Assembly (NCBI RefSeq): GCF_014641635.1
Contig: NZ_BMIC01000001.1
Coordinates: forward strand, 812,641-876,640
Length of the DNA stretch: 64,000 bases
Direction of reading: 5' to 3'
DNA from: Aquaticitalea lipolytica
GTDB taxonomy: Bacteria > Bacteroidota > Bacteroidia > Flavobacteriales > Flavobacteriaceae
This document shows positions 8,636-17,607 of the stretch, piece after piece. Each line of letters starts with the position of its first letter. The first letter of the stretch is position 1. Below the pieces are notes generated by a model. That model saw nothing but the letters and a program-made list of their open reading frames with translations. It ran no database searches and had not been told where the DNA came from. The translations under genes were made by a program, and so were the position numbers.

Positions 8636-9664
8636 ATGGGATTTTTTGATTTCTTAACAGAAGAAATAGCTATAGATTTAGGAACAGCAAACACATTAAT
8701 TATTCACAATGATAAAGTAGTTGTGGATAGTCCCTCAATAGTTGCCAGAGACCGAATAACAGGAAAAATAATTGCAGTTGGTAAAGAAGCCAGCATGATG
8801 CAAGGAAAAACGCATGAAAACATAAAAACAATTAGACCATTAAAAGATGGTGTAATTGCTGATTTTGATGCTTCAGAGCAAATGATAAATTTATTTATTA
8901 AAAATATTCCTGCTCTTAAAAAGAAATTATTCACTCCAGCATTAAGAATGGTTGTTTGTATTCCGTCAGGTATTACTGAAGTAGAAATGCGAGCTGTAAA
9001 AGAATCTTGTGAACGTGTTAATGGTAAAGAAGTGTATTTAATACACGAACCAATGGCTGCAGCCATTGGTATTGGTATTGATATTATGCAACCAAAAGGA
9101 AACATGATTGTTGATATAGGTGGTGGTACAACAGAGATTGCCGTTATTGCTCTTGGCGGAATTGTATGTGATAAGTCTGTTAAAGTTGCTGGTGATGTAT
9201 TTACCAACGATATTATATACTACATGAGAACACAACATAATTTATATGTTGGAGAACGTACAGCTGAAAAAATAAAAATACAGATTGGTGCTGCTACTGA
9301 AGATTTAGAATTACCACCAGATGAAATGAGTGTTCAAGGTCGTGATTTATTAACAGGAAAACCAAAGCAAGTACAAATATCATTTAGAGAAATTGCAAAA
9401 GCACTTGATAAATCTATATTAAGAATTGAAGATTCTGTAATGGAAACATTATCTCAAACACCTCCAGAATTAGCAGCAGATATTTACAATACTGGAATTT
9501 ATCTTGCAGGTGGAGGATCGATGTTAAGAGGTTTAGACAAACGCTTGTCTCAAAAAACAGACTTACCAGTATATATTGCTGAAGACCCATTAAGAGCTGT
9601 TGTTAGAGGTACAGGTATTGTACTAAAAAATCTTCAGAAATTTAAAAGCGTACTTATAAAATAG
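8636..9664 (+). CDS. mreB: Rod-shape-determining actin homologue MreB
   Basis: 342 residues, the usual length. It polymerises with ATP on the inner face of the membrane and guides lateral wall synthesis. Visible motifs are the phosphate-1 loop DLGTANTLI, phosphate-2 VDIGGGTTEIAV, the adenosine motif AGGGSMLRGLD, and the MreB-specific HEPMAAAIG. The N-terminal GFFDFLTEE supplies a hydrophobic membrane contact. It is first in the operon with mreC, mreD, pbp2 and rodA, the complete elongasome core in its classical order. Confidence 0.97.
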   Translation: MGFFDFLTEEIAIDLGTANTLIIHNDKVVVDSPSIVARDRITGKIIAVGKEASMMQGKTHENIKTIRPLKDGVIADFDASEQMINLFIKNIPALKKKLFTPALRMVVCIPSGITEVEMRAVKESCERVNGKEVYLIHEPMAAAIGIGIDIMQPKGNMIVDIGGGTTEIAVIALGGIVCDKSVKVAGDVFTNDIIYYMRTQHNLYVGERTAEKIKIQIGAATEDLELPPDEMSVQGRDLLTGKPKQVQISFREIAKALDKSILRIEDSVMETLSQTPPELAADIYNTGIYLAGGGSMLRGLDKRLSQKTDLPVYIAEDPLRAVVRGTGIVLKNLQKFKSVLIK

Positions 9665-9673
9665 TAAACCCAA

Positions 9674-10498
9674 ATGCAACAAATCATCAACTTTGTATTA
9701 AGAAACAAAACATTTCTTTTGTTTTTGTTACTCTTTGGTGTGTCTTTGTTTTTTACTATTCAATCGCATTCTTATCATAAAAGTAAGTTTATAAACTCTG
9801 CTAACTATGTTACAGGAGGTATCTATAAAAAAACTAATGGTATTAAACAATATTTTAACTTAAAAGAAGAAAACGAAGCTTTAATTGAAGAAAATAAAAA
9901 GCTAAAAACTCTTTTGTTTAATATTAATATTGACACATTAAATTATACAATTACCGATAGTACTTTTCTAGGTGAATATTTTAAATTTAGAACAGCTTCT
10001 GTTTATAAAAACAGTTATAGTTTGTCTAATAACTACTTAACAATTAATAGAGGAAAAAAAGATAACATAAAACAAGATTTTGGAGTAATAACCTCCAAAG
10101 GGATTGTAGGAATTATTGAAAACACTTCTGATAATTATGCGTCTGTATTATCCATTTTAAACACTAAAAGTAGAATTAACGCTCAACTAAAAAAAACAAG
10201 CCATATTGGTTCTTTAGAATGGAATACTAAATCGCCAGAGTTTGTACAAATGGTAGATGTCTCAAAATTTGCTCCAGTAAAAGTTGGAGACACTATTATA
10301 ACTGGTGGTCAGTCTACTATATTTCCTCAAGGTATTTTAATTGGTAGTATTGACTCTTTTTCTTTAGATACTGGTGGTGACACTTATACCATAAATGTGA
10401 AACTATTTAATGATATGACTAATATTGGTCATGTTTATATTATTGAGAATTTAAATGCTGAAGAGCTTAAATCACTAGAACAAAAGCCAAATGAATAG
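9674..10498 (+). CDS. mreC: Rod-shape-determining protein MreC
   Basis: 274 residues. One membrane helix (about 13-30), a coiled coil (about 60-80, rich in Glu/Lys/Asn with LKEENEALIEENKKLK), then the periplasmic two-barrel region with TINRGKKDNIKQDFGVIT and VGDTIITGGQSTIFPQGI. MreC scaffolds PBP2 and MreD in the elongasome. It lies 9 bases after mreB and overlaps mreD by 8 bases, so translation is coupled. Confidence 0.93.
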   Translation: MQQIINFVLRNKTFLLFLLLFGVSLFFTIQSHSYHKSKFINSANYVTGGIYKKTNGIKQYFNLKEENEALIEENKKLKTLLFNINIDTLNYTITDSTFLGEYFKFRTASVYKNSYSLSNNYLTINRGKKDNIKQDFGVITSKGIVGIIENTSDNYASVLSILNTKSRINAQLKKTSHIGSLEWNTKSPEFVQMVDVSKFAPVKVGDTIITGGQSTIFPQGILIGSIDSFSLDTGGDTYTINVKLFNDMTNIGHVYIIENLNAEELKSLEQKPNE

Positions 10499-10997
10499 TG
10501 CTTCAATAAATATCATATCGCGTTTTGTTATATTAATTTTGGTTCAGGTGTTAGTCCTTAACAATATTAACTTTCTAGGCTATATAAATCCTTATCCATA
10601 TATTTTATTTACTATACTTTTCCCAGTAAGAAATAACCGAACAGCTATAGTTTTTTTAAGTTTCATATTAGGATTATGTGTTGATATTTTTTCAGATTCT
10701 GGAGGTATTCATGCAGCAGCTTGTGTTACCATAGCTTATATAAGACCTACCATACTTAAATTCTCTTTTGGCTCTATTTATGATTATCAGACTATAAAAT
10801 TCAACCAAACCGAAATTGGAACAAGGCTAACTTATTTCTCAATAATAACTGTTGTACATCACTTCATTTTGTTTAGCCTAGAAGTATTTAACATTTCAAA
10901 AATAATTTTAGTCCTTCAAAAAACGTTATTCTCAAGTATATTTACTATACTATTATGTTTATTAATTACAATTCTTTTTAGCAACAAACGTAAATGA
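10491..10997 (+). CDS. mreD: Rod-shape-determining protein MreD
   Basis: 168 residues, five to six predicted membrane helices. Contains NPYPYILFTILFP and LGLCVDIFSDSGGIHAAA, typical of MreD. An integral-membrane partner of MreC/PBP2 without known enzyme activity. Overlaps mreC by 8 bases and pbp2 by 4 (ATGA), showing strict translational coupling along the operon. Confidence 0.9.
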   Translation: MNSASINIISRFVILILVQVLVLNNINFLGYINPYPYILFTILFPVRNNRTAIVFLSFILGLCVDIFSDSGGIHAAACVTIAYIRPTILKFSFGSIYDYQTIKFNQTEIGTRLTYFSIITVVHHFILFSLEVFNISKIILVLQKTLFSSIFTILLCLLITILFSNKRK

Positions 10998-12940
10998 GAA
11001 AACTGTTACTTACCTCTATTGTTTTTTCTGTAGGTCTAATATTTATTGCACGATTATTTTACTTACAGGTTTATAATCAAGATACATATAGCTTATACGA
11101 CGATAATGCTATTAGAAAAGTTTATGACTATCCTAAACGCGGTTATGTTTATGACAGAAATGGCAAGCTTTTAGTGGCAAATCAGCCATCTTACGATGTC
11201 ATGTTTATTCCTAGAGAAGTAAAACCATTAGACACACTTGAGTTTTGTAGTTTATTACGTATAACTAAAGAAGATTTTAATAGAATATATGATAAAGCAT
11301 ATATTTACTCACCTCGATTACCTTCTGTTTTTATCCCTCAATTATCTAGAGAAGAATATGCAGTCCTTCAAGAAAAAATAAGAAAATTTCAAGGTTTCTA
11401 TATTCAAAAAAGATCTTTAAGAGATTATCAAACCACAATTGGGGCTAACGTTTTAGGTGATATTGGCGAAGTAAATAACGCCATTATAGATAACAACCCA
11501 TATTATAATATGGGAGATTTAATTGGCAAGCAAGGGGTTGAAAAAACTTATGAAGAAATTTTAAGAGGTGTAAAAGGCATAAAGTTTATTCAAAAAGACA
11601 GGTTCAACAGAGACCTTGGCCCATACAAAGATGGTATTTATGATACTTTACCTAAAGCAGGTCACGATATAACAATTACAATTGACGCAGTATTACAAGA
11701 GTATGGCGAACTACTAATGCAAAATAAACGTGGTGGAATTATTGCCATAGAACCTAGTAGTGGAGAAATACTTGCAATGGTTTCTGCTCCTACTTATAAT
11801 CCAAATTTATTAGTTGGAAGACAACGTTCTGCAAATTTTTCAAAATTATATAATGACTCAATAGCAAAGCCTCTTTTCGATAGAGGTCTTCAAGCACAAT
11901 ATCCTCCAGGCTCACCATTTAAAGTACTAAACGCCCTTATTGGTTTACAAGAACAAGTTGTAACAACAGATGATCAATTTGGTTGTAGAATGGGTTATTA
12001 TGTTGGTAGCAGAAGATTAACTGGTTGTCATAGTCATTCGAGTCCTTTAGCTATGAATGGTGGAATTGCACAATCTTGCAATGCTTATTTTGCTAACGTT
12101 TATAGACGAATTATTGATAAACATAAAGATGCTGGCGATGGAATGGATGTTTGGAGTAACCATGTTAAAAGTTTTGGTTTAGGTAATTATTTAAATAACG
12201 ATTTAGCAGTTGGACAAAAAGGAAGAATTCCTGATGCAGCTTTTTATGACAAATGGTATGGTAAAGACAGATGGGCTTCAACATATATTATATCTAATGC
12301 TATTGGTCAAGGAGAAGTAGAAGCAACGCCAATTCAATTAGCAAACATGGTAGCTGCTATTGGTAATCGTGGTTATTATTTTACACCACATATAATTAAA
12401 AATATTGAAGGTGAAAAAATAGATTCTAAATATACTACACCAAATTACACAACAATAGACAAACAATATTTTGAACCTGTTGTTCAAGGTATGTTTGATG
12501 TATACAACCATGGTACAGCTTCAACATTACAAGTGCCAGGAATTGAGATATGTGGTAAAACTGGTACTGCCGAAAATTTTGTGAGAATAAATGGAGTTAA
12601 AACTCAACTAACTGACCATTCTATATTTGTTGCTTTTGCTCCAAAAGACAATCCAAAAATTGCTATTGCTGTTTTTGTTGAAAACGGATATTGGGGAAGT
12701 AGATTTGCAGGTAGAATTGCTAGTTTAATGATTGAAAAGTATATTAAGGGAGAAATCACAAGAAAAGACATGGAAACATGGATACTAACTCATGGTCTTG
12801 AAACTGAATACAGCAAACCCTATTCTGGAAAACCTTTTACTATTAACAAAGGTGCAACTATTGATATTGTTGAACCTCCAAAAACAGATAAGGATTTAAA
12901 AAAAAATAGTGTTAATGTAAAAGCAAAGACAACTAACTAG
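10994..12940 (+). CDS. mrdA: Penicillin-binding protein 2, elongasome transpeptidase
   Basis: 648 residues. N-terminal membrane anchor (about 5-22), dimerisation/pedestal domain with YPKRGYVYDRNG, then the transpeptidase domain. The active-site motifs are Ser307-Pro-Phe-Lys310 (SxxK, with Pro where Thr is common), Ser361-Cys-Asn363 (SxN) and Lys522-Thr-Gly (KTG). Cross-links lateral-wall peptidoglycan made by RodA, in the periplasm. The C-terminal tail (about 605-648) is Lys/Thr-rich and looks disordered. It sits between mreD and rodA in the operon. Confidence 0.95.
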   Translation: MRKLLLTSIVFSVGLIFIARLFYLQVYNQDTYSLYDDNAIRKVYDYPKRGYVYDRNGKLLVANQPSYDVMFIPREVKPLDTLEFCSLLRITKEDFNRIYDKAYIYSPRLPSVFIPQLSREEYAVLQEKIRKFQGFYIQKRSLRDYQTTIGANVLGDIGEVNNAIIDNNPYYNMGDLIGKQGVEKTYEEILRGVKGIKFIQKDRFNRDLGPYKDGIYDTLPKAGHDITITIDAVLQEYGELLMQNKRGGIIAIEPSSGEILAMVSAPTYNPNLLVGRQRSANFSKLYNDSIAKPLFDRGLQAQYPPGSPFKVLNALIGLQEQVVTTDDQFGCRMGYYVGSRRLTGCHSHSSPLAMNGGIAQSCNAYFANVYRRIIDKHKDAGDGMDVWSNHVKSFGLGNYLNNDLAVGQKGRIPDAAFYDKWYGKDRWASTYIISNAIGQGEVEATPIQLANMVAAIGNRGYYFTPHIIKNIEGEKIDSKYTTPNYTTIDKQYFEPVVQGMFDVYNHGTASTLQVPGIEICGKTGTAENFVRINGVKTQLTDHSIFVAFAPKDNPKIAIAVFVENGYWGSRFAGRIASLMIEKYIKGEITRKDMETWILTHGLETEYSKPYSGKPFTINKGATIDIVEPPKTDKDLKKNSVNVKAKTTN

Positions 12941-12947
12941 TTTAAAA

Positions 12948-14225
12948 ATGCAGAGAGATTATAAAAGTTTTAGATTAGATTGGCTAACCATAATTCTGTT
13001 TTTTTTATTAGTAGGATTTGGATGGGTTAATATAACTTCAGCCTCTCATGTTGGTGATATTATTGAGTATTTTGACATGAACCAACCTTACGGGAAACAA
13101 TCCTTTTTTATAGTTCTTACATTAGTACTTATCGTTATAGTATTATCTATAGAAGCCAAATTTTATGAACGTTTTGCTAGTATAATATACATTTTCTCAA
13201 TTATTTCGCTGATTGGTTTATTCTTGTTTGGAAAAAACGTTAATGGAGCAACATCATGGTATGCCATTGGAGGTATGACATTACAACCTAGTGAATTTGC
13301 AAAATTTGCAACTTCGTTAGCAGTCGCAAAATACATTAGTGATATGCAAACTAACATAACAACACTAAAAGACCAACTTAAAACAATGGCTATAATTGTT
13401 TTACCAGCCATTCTTATTCTGTTGCAAAACGATGCTGGTAGTACAATTGTTTATGCTGGTTTCTTTTTTGTTTTTTATAGAGAAGGCCTTCAGCAAATCT
13501 ATTTAATTATTGGCACAGCAATTATATTTTTATCTGTTCTTGCACTTAAATTTGGAATTTTATATACATCAATAATATCGGCTGTTTTTATACTAGCTCT
13601 ATATTTTTACAGACGTAAAAAGAAATCTTCAATTATTCAGTCTATAGTTATACTATTACTATGTATTGGTTTTTCCTTCGGAATTAAATATTTCTATACA
13701 GATATTTTAAAAGACCATCAAAAAGATAGAATCAGTTTATGGTTACGCTTAGAAAAAGATCCAGCAAAATTAGAGTTAATGAAAAAGAAAGAAGCATACA
13801 ATCTGCTTCAATCTGAAGAAGCAATTAAATCTGGAGGCTTTACTGGTAAAGGTTATTTAGAAGGCACACGTACAACAGGGAAATTTGTCCCAGAACAACA
13901 TACCGATTATATTTTTAGTACAGTTGGTGAAGAATGGGGTTTTCTTGGTAGTGCTCTTGTTGTTATTTTATTTGTAGCACTATTAATACGTATTCTACAT
14001 CTTGCAGAGCTTCAAAAATCACAATTTAGTAGGGTTTATGGCTACTGTGTTGCTTCAATTTTATTTGTGCATTTTATGATTAATGTTGGTATGGTAATGG
14101 GATTAATACCAACAGTTGGTATACCTCTACCCTTTTTTAGTTATGGTGGCTCTAGTTTATGGGGCTTTACTATTTTACTCTTTATATTTGTTAAATTAGA
14201 TTCAAACAGAATTAACGAGTGGTAA
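12948..14225 (+). CDS. rodA: Peptidoglycan glycosyltransferase RodA
   Basis: 425 residues, SEDS family, about ten membrane helices. It polymerises lipid II into glycan strands together with PBP2. Family signatures: LQPSEFAKFA, NDAGSTIVY, the acidic loop PEQHTDYIFSTVGEEWGFLG and PTVGIPLPFFSYGGSSLWGF. A cytoplasmic insert of charged residues (about 250-285) is longer than in E. coli. It lies 7 bases after pbp2 and is the last gene of the operon, followed by a clear terminator. Confidence 0.95.
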   Translation: MQRDYKSFRLDWLTIILFFLLVGFGWVNITSASHVGDIIEYFDMNQPYGKQSFFIVLTLVLIVIVLSIEAKFYERFASIIYIFSIISLIGLFLFGKNVNGATSWYAIGGMTLQPSEFAKFATSLAVAKYISDMQTNITTLKDQLKTMAIIVLPAILILLQNDAGSTIVYAGFFFVFYREGLQQIYLIIGTAIIFLSVLALKFGILYTSIISAVFILALYFYRRKKKSSIIQSIVILLLCIGFSFGIKYFYTDILKDHQKDRISLWLRLEKDPAKLELMKKKEAYNLLQSEEAIKSGGFTGKGYLEGTRTTGKFVPEQHTDYIFSTVGEEWGFLGSALVVILFVALLIRILHLAELQKSQFSRVYGYCVASILFVHFMINVGMVMGLIPTVGIPLPFFSYGGSSLWGFTILLFIFVKLDSNRINEW

Positions 14226-14233
14226 TAAAAATA

Positions 14234-14260
14234 AAAAGGGACTAAATATTAGTCCCTTTT
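14234..14260. terminator. Bidirectional terminator between rodA and valS
   Basis: AAAAGGGACT, a 7-base loop and AGTCCCTTTT make a perfect 10-bp stem with A/T flanks on both sides. It can end transcripts from rodA (plus) and valS (minus). Confidence 0.85.
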
Positions 14261-14283
14261 ACAATATTACAAAGTCTAATTTT

Positions 14284-16914
14284 TTATTTTAAACTCGCTA
14301 AACTAGACTTCAAAGTTTCAATTTTAGCTAAAGCATCTGCTTCTTTATTACGCTCATTTTGTAATACTTGCTCTGGAGCATTATTTACAAAACGCTCATT
14401 AGACAACTTGCTTTGAACCGATTTTAAAAACCCTTCTGTATAAGTTAATTCAGCATTTATCTTTTTGATTTCTTCATCAATATTAACTGCTCCAGAAATA
14501 GGAATAAAATACTCGTTAGATTGTACTCTAAAACTTAAAGCGCCATCAACAGAATCTGTTACAGATTCCATTTTAGATATATTTCCAAGTTTAGCAATTA
14601 CTGAATTAAACTGATTTGATAAATTTTCATTATTTATAACAGATAACTCTATACTATCTTTAAAAGATATGTTTTTATCTTTTCTAATAGTTCTTATACC
14701 AGACACTACTTCCTTAACAACTTCAAAGTCTGAAATCAATTTCTCATTAAAAGTTTCAAGCTTTGGATACTGTGCAACTATTAAAGCTTCTTCTGGTTTA
14801 CGCTCAGCTATATACTGCCAAATCTCTTCAGTAAGAAAAGGCATAAATGGATGTAAAATCCTAAGGTTGTTTTCAAATATCTCAATAATTGTGCTGTGTG
14901 TTTTAGCATCGATTGGTTGTTGGTAGTCTGGCTTAATCATTTCTAAAAGCCAAGAACAGAAATCATCCCAAACCAATTTGTACATCGTCATTAAAGCATC
15001 TGATAATCTATATTTGCTATAATGGTCTTCAATTTCTGCAAGTGCATTTTGAAACTTATTTTCGTACCACTGTAAAGCAATCTTAGATGATTCTGGTTGC
15101 TCAATATCTGCAACTTCCCAACCGTTTATTAGTCTGAAGGCATTCCATATTTTATTAGCAAATCCTTTTCCTTGTTGGCATAAATCTTCATCAAACATTA
15201 AATCATTACCAGCTGCACTACTTAGTAGTAATCCAACACGTACTCCATCAGCTCCATAATCGTCAATTAATTTTAATGCATCTGGAGAATTACCTAATGA
15301 TTTAGACATTTTACGTCGTTGTTTATCTCGAACTAATCCTGTTAAATACACATTTTCAAAAGGTTTTTCTCCTTTATACTCGTAACCAGCTATAATCATA
15401 CGAGCTACCCAAAAGAAAAGAATGTCTGGTCCTGTAACTAAATCGTTTGTAGGATAGTAATATTTAATCTCTTCGTTTTCTGGATTTCTTATACCATCAA
15501 AAACACTCATTGGCCATAACCAAGAAGAAAACCATGTGTCTAAAGCATCTTTATCTTGAGTTAAATCTTCTGCTTTAAAGCTATCATTTCCAGATTTTTC
15601 TTGAGCAAGTTTTAAAGCATCTTCTTTGGTTTCAGCAACAACAAAATCGTCTTTACCATCACCATAATAATATGCAGGAATTTGTTGTCCCCAAAGTAAT
15701 TGCCTAGAGATATTCCAATCTCTTATATTTTCCATCCAATGACGATAGGTGTTATTAAATCGTTTAGGATATAGCTTTATGTCCTCATCATCTAAAACAG
15801 CTTTAATAGCTGGTTTTACAAGTTCTTGCATGCTCAAAAACCATTGGTCAGATAGTCTTGGTTCAATCACTGCTTTTGTACGCTCACTTGTACCAACTTT
15901 ATGAGTAATGTCTTCCGTTTTTACAAGAATTCCTAACTCATCTAGTTCTTTAGCAACATCTTTTCTCGCTACTACTCTATCCTTTCCTTGATGATGTAAC
16001 CCAAAACTATTCATAGTTCCATCTTCATTCAATACATCAATAACTTCTAGATTATGCCTGTCACCAATTTCTTTATCATTTACATCATGAGCAGGTGTTA
16101 CTTTTAAACATCCTGTACCAAACTCAATATCTACATAATCGTCTTCAATTATTGGAATAACACGATTGCAAATAGGTACTATAACCTTTTTACCCTTTAA
16201 TGAAGTAAAACGTTCATCATTTGGATTAATACAAACAGCTGTGTCACCTAAAATAGTTTCAGGACGAGTAGTTGCTATGGTTACAAAACCATCTTCACCA
16301 TCAATTTTATATTTAACATAGTACAATTTGTCAGTACGCTCAACATGAATCACCTCTTCATCTGACAATGTTGTTTTAGCTTCAGGATCCCAATTTACCA
16401 TTCGATAACCTCGATAAATTAAGCCCTTATTAAACAAATCAACAAAAACCTTTATTACGGCTTCATTCATATCATCATCCATTGTGAATTTGGTTCTATC
16501 CCAATCACAAGAGCAGCCTAGTTTTTTTAATTGTTCAAGAATTACGCCTCCATATTCATGTGTCCAATCCCAAGCATGTGCTAAAAATTCGTCTCTGGTT
16601 AGATCATTCTTATCTATTCCTTGCTCCTTTAGTTTGGCAACAACTTTTGCTTCAGTAGCAATAGATGCATGGTCTGTACCAGGAACCCAGCATGCATTTT
16701 TTCCTTGCAAGCGAGCACGACGTATTAATACATCTTGAATTGTATTATTAAGCATGTGTCCCATATGTAATACTCCAGTGACATTTGGTGGAGGAATAAC
16801 AATAGTATATGGCTCTCTTTCGTCTGGTACAGAATGAAAATAATTATTTTTCATCCAATACGCATACCATTTGCTTTCTACATCTGAAGCTGAATATTTT
16901 GTTGGTATTTGCAT
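14284..16914 (-). CDS. valS: Valyl-tRNA synthetase
   Basis: 876 residues. Charges tRNA-Val with valine. Class I motifs are visible: the HIGH-type PNVTGVLHMGHML near the N-terminus, the KMSKS sequence RRKMSKSLGNSPD, and editing-domain GTGCLKVTPAHDVND. The C-terminal 65 residues form the coiled-coil arm typical of ValRS. The start is the ATG at 16914 (MQIPTKYSASDVE). An in-frame TTG at 16947 is part of a TACTTTTG promoter box and cannot be translated from that promoter. Single-gene unit. Confidence 0.97.
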   Translation of the reverse strand: MQIPTKYSASDVESKWYAYWMKNNYFHSVPDEREPYTIVIPPPNVTGVLHMGHMLNNTIQDVLIRRARLQGKNACWVPGTDHASIATEAKVVAKLKEQGIDKNDLTRDEFLAHAWDWTHEYGGVILEQLKKLGCSCDWDRTKFTMDDDMNEAVIKVFVDLFNKGLIYRGYRMVNWDPEAKTTLSDEEVIHVERTDKLYYVKYKIDGEDGFVTIATTRPETILGDTAVCINPNDERFTSLKGKKVIVPICNRVIPIIEDDYVDIEFGTGCLKVTPAHDVNDKEIGDRHNLEVIDVLNEDGTMNSFGLHHQGKDRVVARKDVAKELDELGILVKTEDITHKVGTSERTKAVIEPRLSDQWFLSMQELVKPAIKAVLDDEDIKLYPKRFNNTYRHWMENIRDWNISRQLLWGQQIPAYYYGDGKDDFVVAETKEDALKLAQEKSGNDSFKAEDLTQDKDALDTWFSSWLWPMSVFDGIRNPENEEIKYYYPTNDLVTGPDILFFWVARMIIAGYEYKGEKPFENVYLTGLVRDKQRRKMSKSLGNSPDALKLIDDYGADGVRVGLLLSSAAGNDLMFDEDLCQQGKGFANKIWNAFRLINGWEVADIEQPESSKIALQWYENKFQNALAEIEDHYSKYRLSDALMTMYKLVWDDFCSWLLEMIKPDYQQPIDAKTHSTIIEIFENNLRILHPFMPFLTEEIWQYIAERKPEEALIVAQYPKLETFNEKLISDFEVVKEVVSGIRTIRKDKNISFKDSIELSVINNENLSNQFNSVIAKLGNISKMESVTDSVDGALSFRVQSNEYFIPISGAVNIDEEIKKINAELTYTEGFLKSVQSKLSNERFVNNAPEQVLQNERNKEADALAKIETLKSSLASLK

Positions 16915-16944
16915 GCTTTGGTATTGTTTTTGTATAATGACTTG

Positions 16945-16952
16945 CAAAAGTA
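16945..16952 (-). promoter_or_regulatory. Promoter -7 box TACTTTTG of valS
   Basis: Perfect TAnnTTTG element 30 bases upstream of the valS ATG on the minus strand. Its last three bases are the TTG that would otherwise extend the reading frame. Confidence 0.6.
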
Positions 16953-17040
16953 CTTATATTTCTTTTTTTGTGAAATTATAAAAACAATTAATGTGTTTAA
17001 AATTTGTGAATTGAAAGCCGTTTAACGTAATATGTCTAAA

Positions 17041-17048
17041 TAATTTTG
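17041..17048 (+). promoter_or_regulatory. Promoter -7 box TAATTTTG of the DUF1573 gene
   Basis: Perfect TAnnTTTG element on the plus strand, about 72 bases before the ATG at 17121 and divergent from the valS promoter. Confidence 0.45.
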
Positions 17049-17120
17049 CAAAATCACAAAAAGTAAGTAGTTTTGATAGTTAGTTTTAAACTAGAAAGTA
17101 ATAATAAAAAATATAAAGTG

Positions 17121-17546
17121 ATGAAAAATTTAATTACAATTTTATTTGTAGGAATGATGAGTCTTGGAGTATTTGCTCAAGAAAAAGTGGCAAAAATTGA
17201 ATTTAAGACCGACACTATTGATTATGGAACAGTTGAAAAAGGATCTGATGGCGTTAGAGTATTTGTTTTTACAAACACAGGTAATGCTCCTTTAATTATT
17301 TCTGATGTTAAGTCAACTTGTGGCTGTACAGTTCCAAAAAAACCAGAAGGACCAATTATGCCAGGACAAACAGGTGAAATATCTGTAAAATATGATACAA
17401 ACAGAGTAAATCCTATTAGAAAAACTATTACAGTAACTTCTAATGCTGATACACCAACTGTAGCCCTAAAAATCAAAGGAGAAGTAGTAGACTCTTCTAA
17501 AACTAGTGTGCTAGAGAAAAAAGGTAAAAGTGTTATGGAGCAATAA
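17121..17546 (+). CDS. Secreted DUF1573 protein
   Basis: 141 residues. A signal peptide (1-19, ending GVFAQ) precedes one ASPM-SPD-2-Hydin-like Ig domain, the DUF1573 form: FKTDTIDYGTVEKGSDG, then NAPLIISDVKSTCGCTVPKK and the MPGQTGEISVKYD strand. The family is abundant in Bacteroidota and periplasmic or surface located; its function is unknown. The start at 17121 is preferred over longer frames because it begins directly with the signal peptide. The gene stands alone and ends at a bidirectional terminator. Confidence 0.88.
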   Translation: MKNLITILFVGMMSLGVFAQEKVAKIEFKTDTIDYGTVEKGSDGVRVFVFTNTGNAPLIISDVKSTCGCTVPKKPEGPIMPGQTGEISVKYDTNRVNPIRKTITVTSNADTPTVALKIKGEVVDSSKTSVLEKKGKSVMEQ

Positions 17547-17568
17547 AAGCTATATAAAAAATATTAAT

Positions 17569-17602
17569 AAAGCCCTTTTTATAACTTATAAAAAGGGCTT
17601 TA
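17569..17602. terminator. Bidirectional terminator between converging genes
   Basis: AAAGCCCTTTTTATAA, a 2-3 base loop, and its complement ending GGGCTTT form a long near-perfect stem between the convergent DUF1573 and aspartyl-protease genes. Confidence 0.85.
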
Positions 17603-17607
17603 TCTTT

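Noticed and set aside
8704-9207. Long open frame on the minus strand opposite mreB (167 codons)
   Set aside because: Shadow of mreB codons. The product has no recognised motif and mreB is certain on the plus strand.
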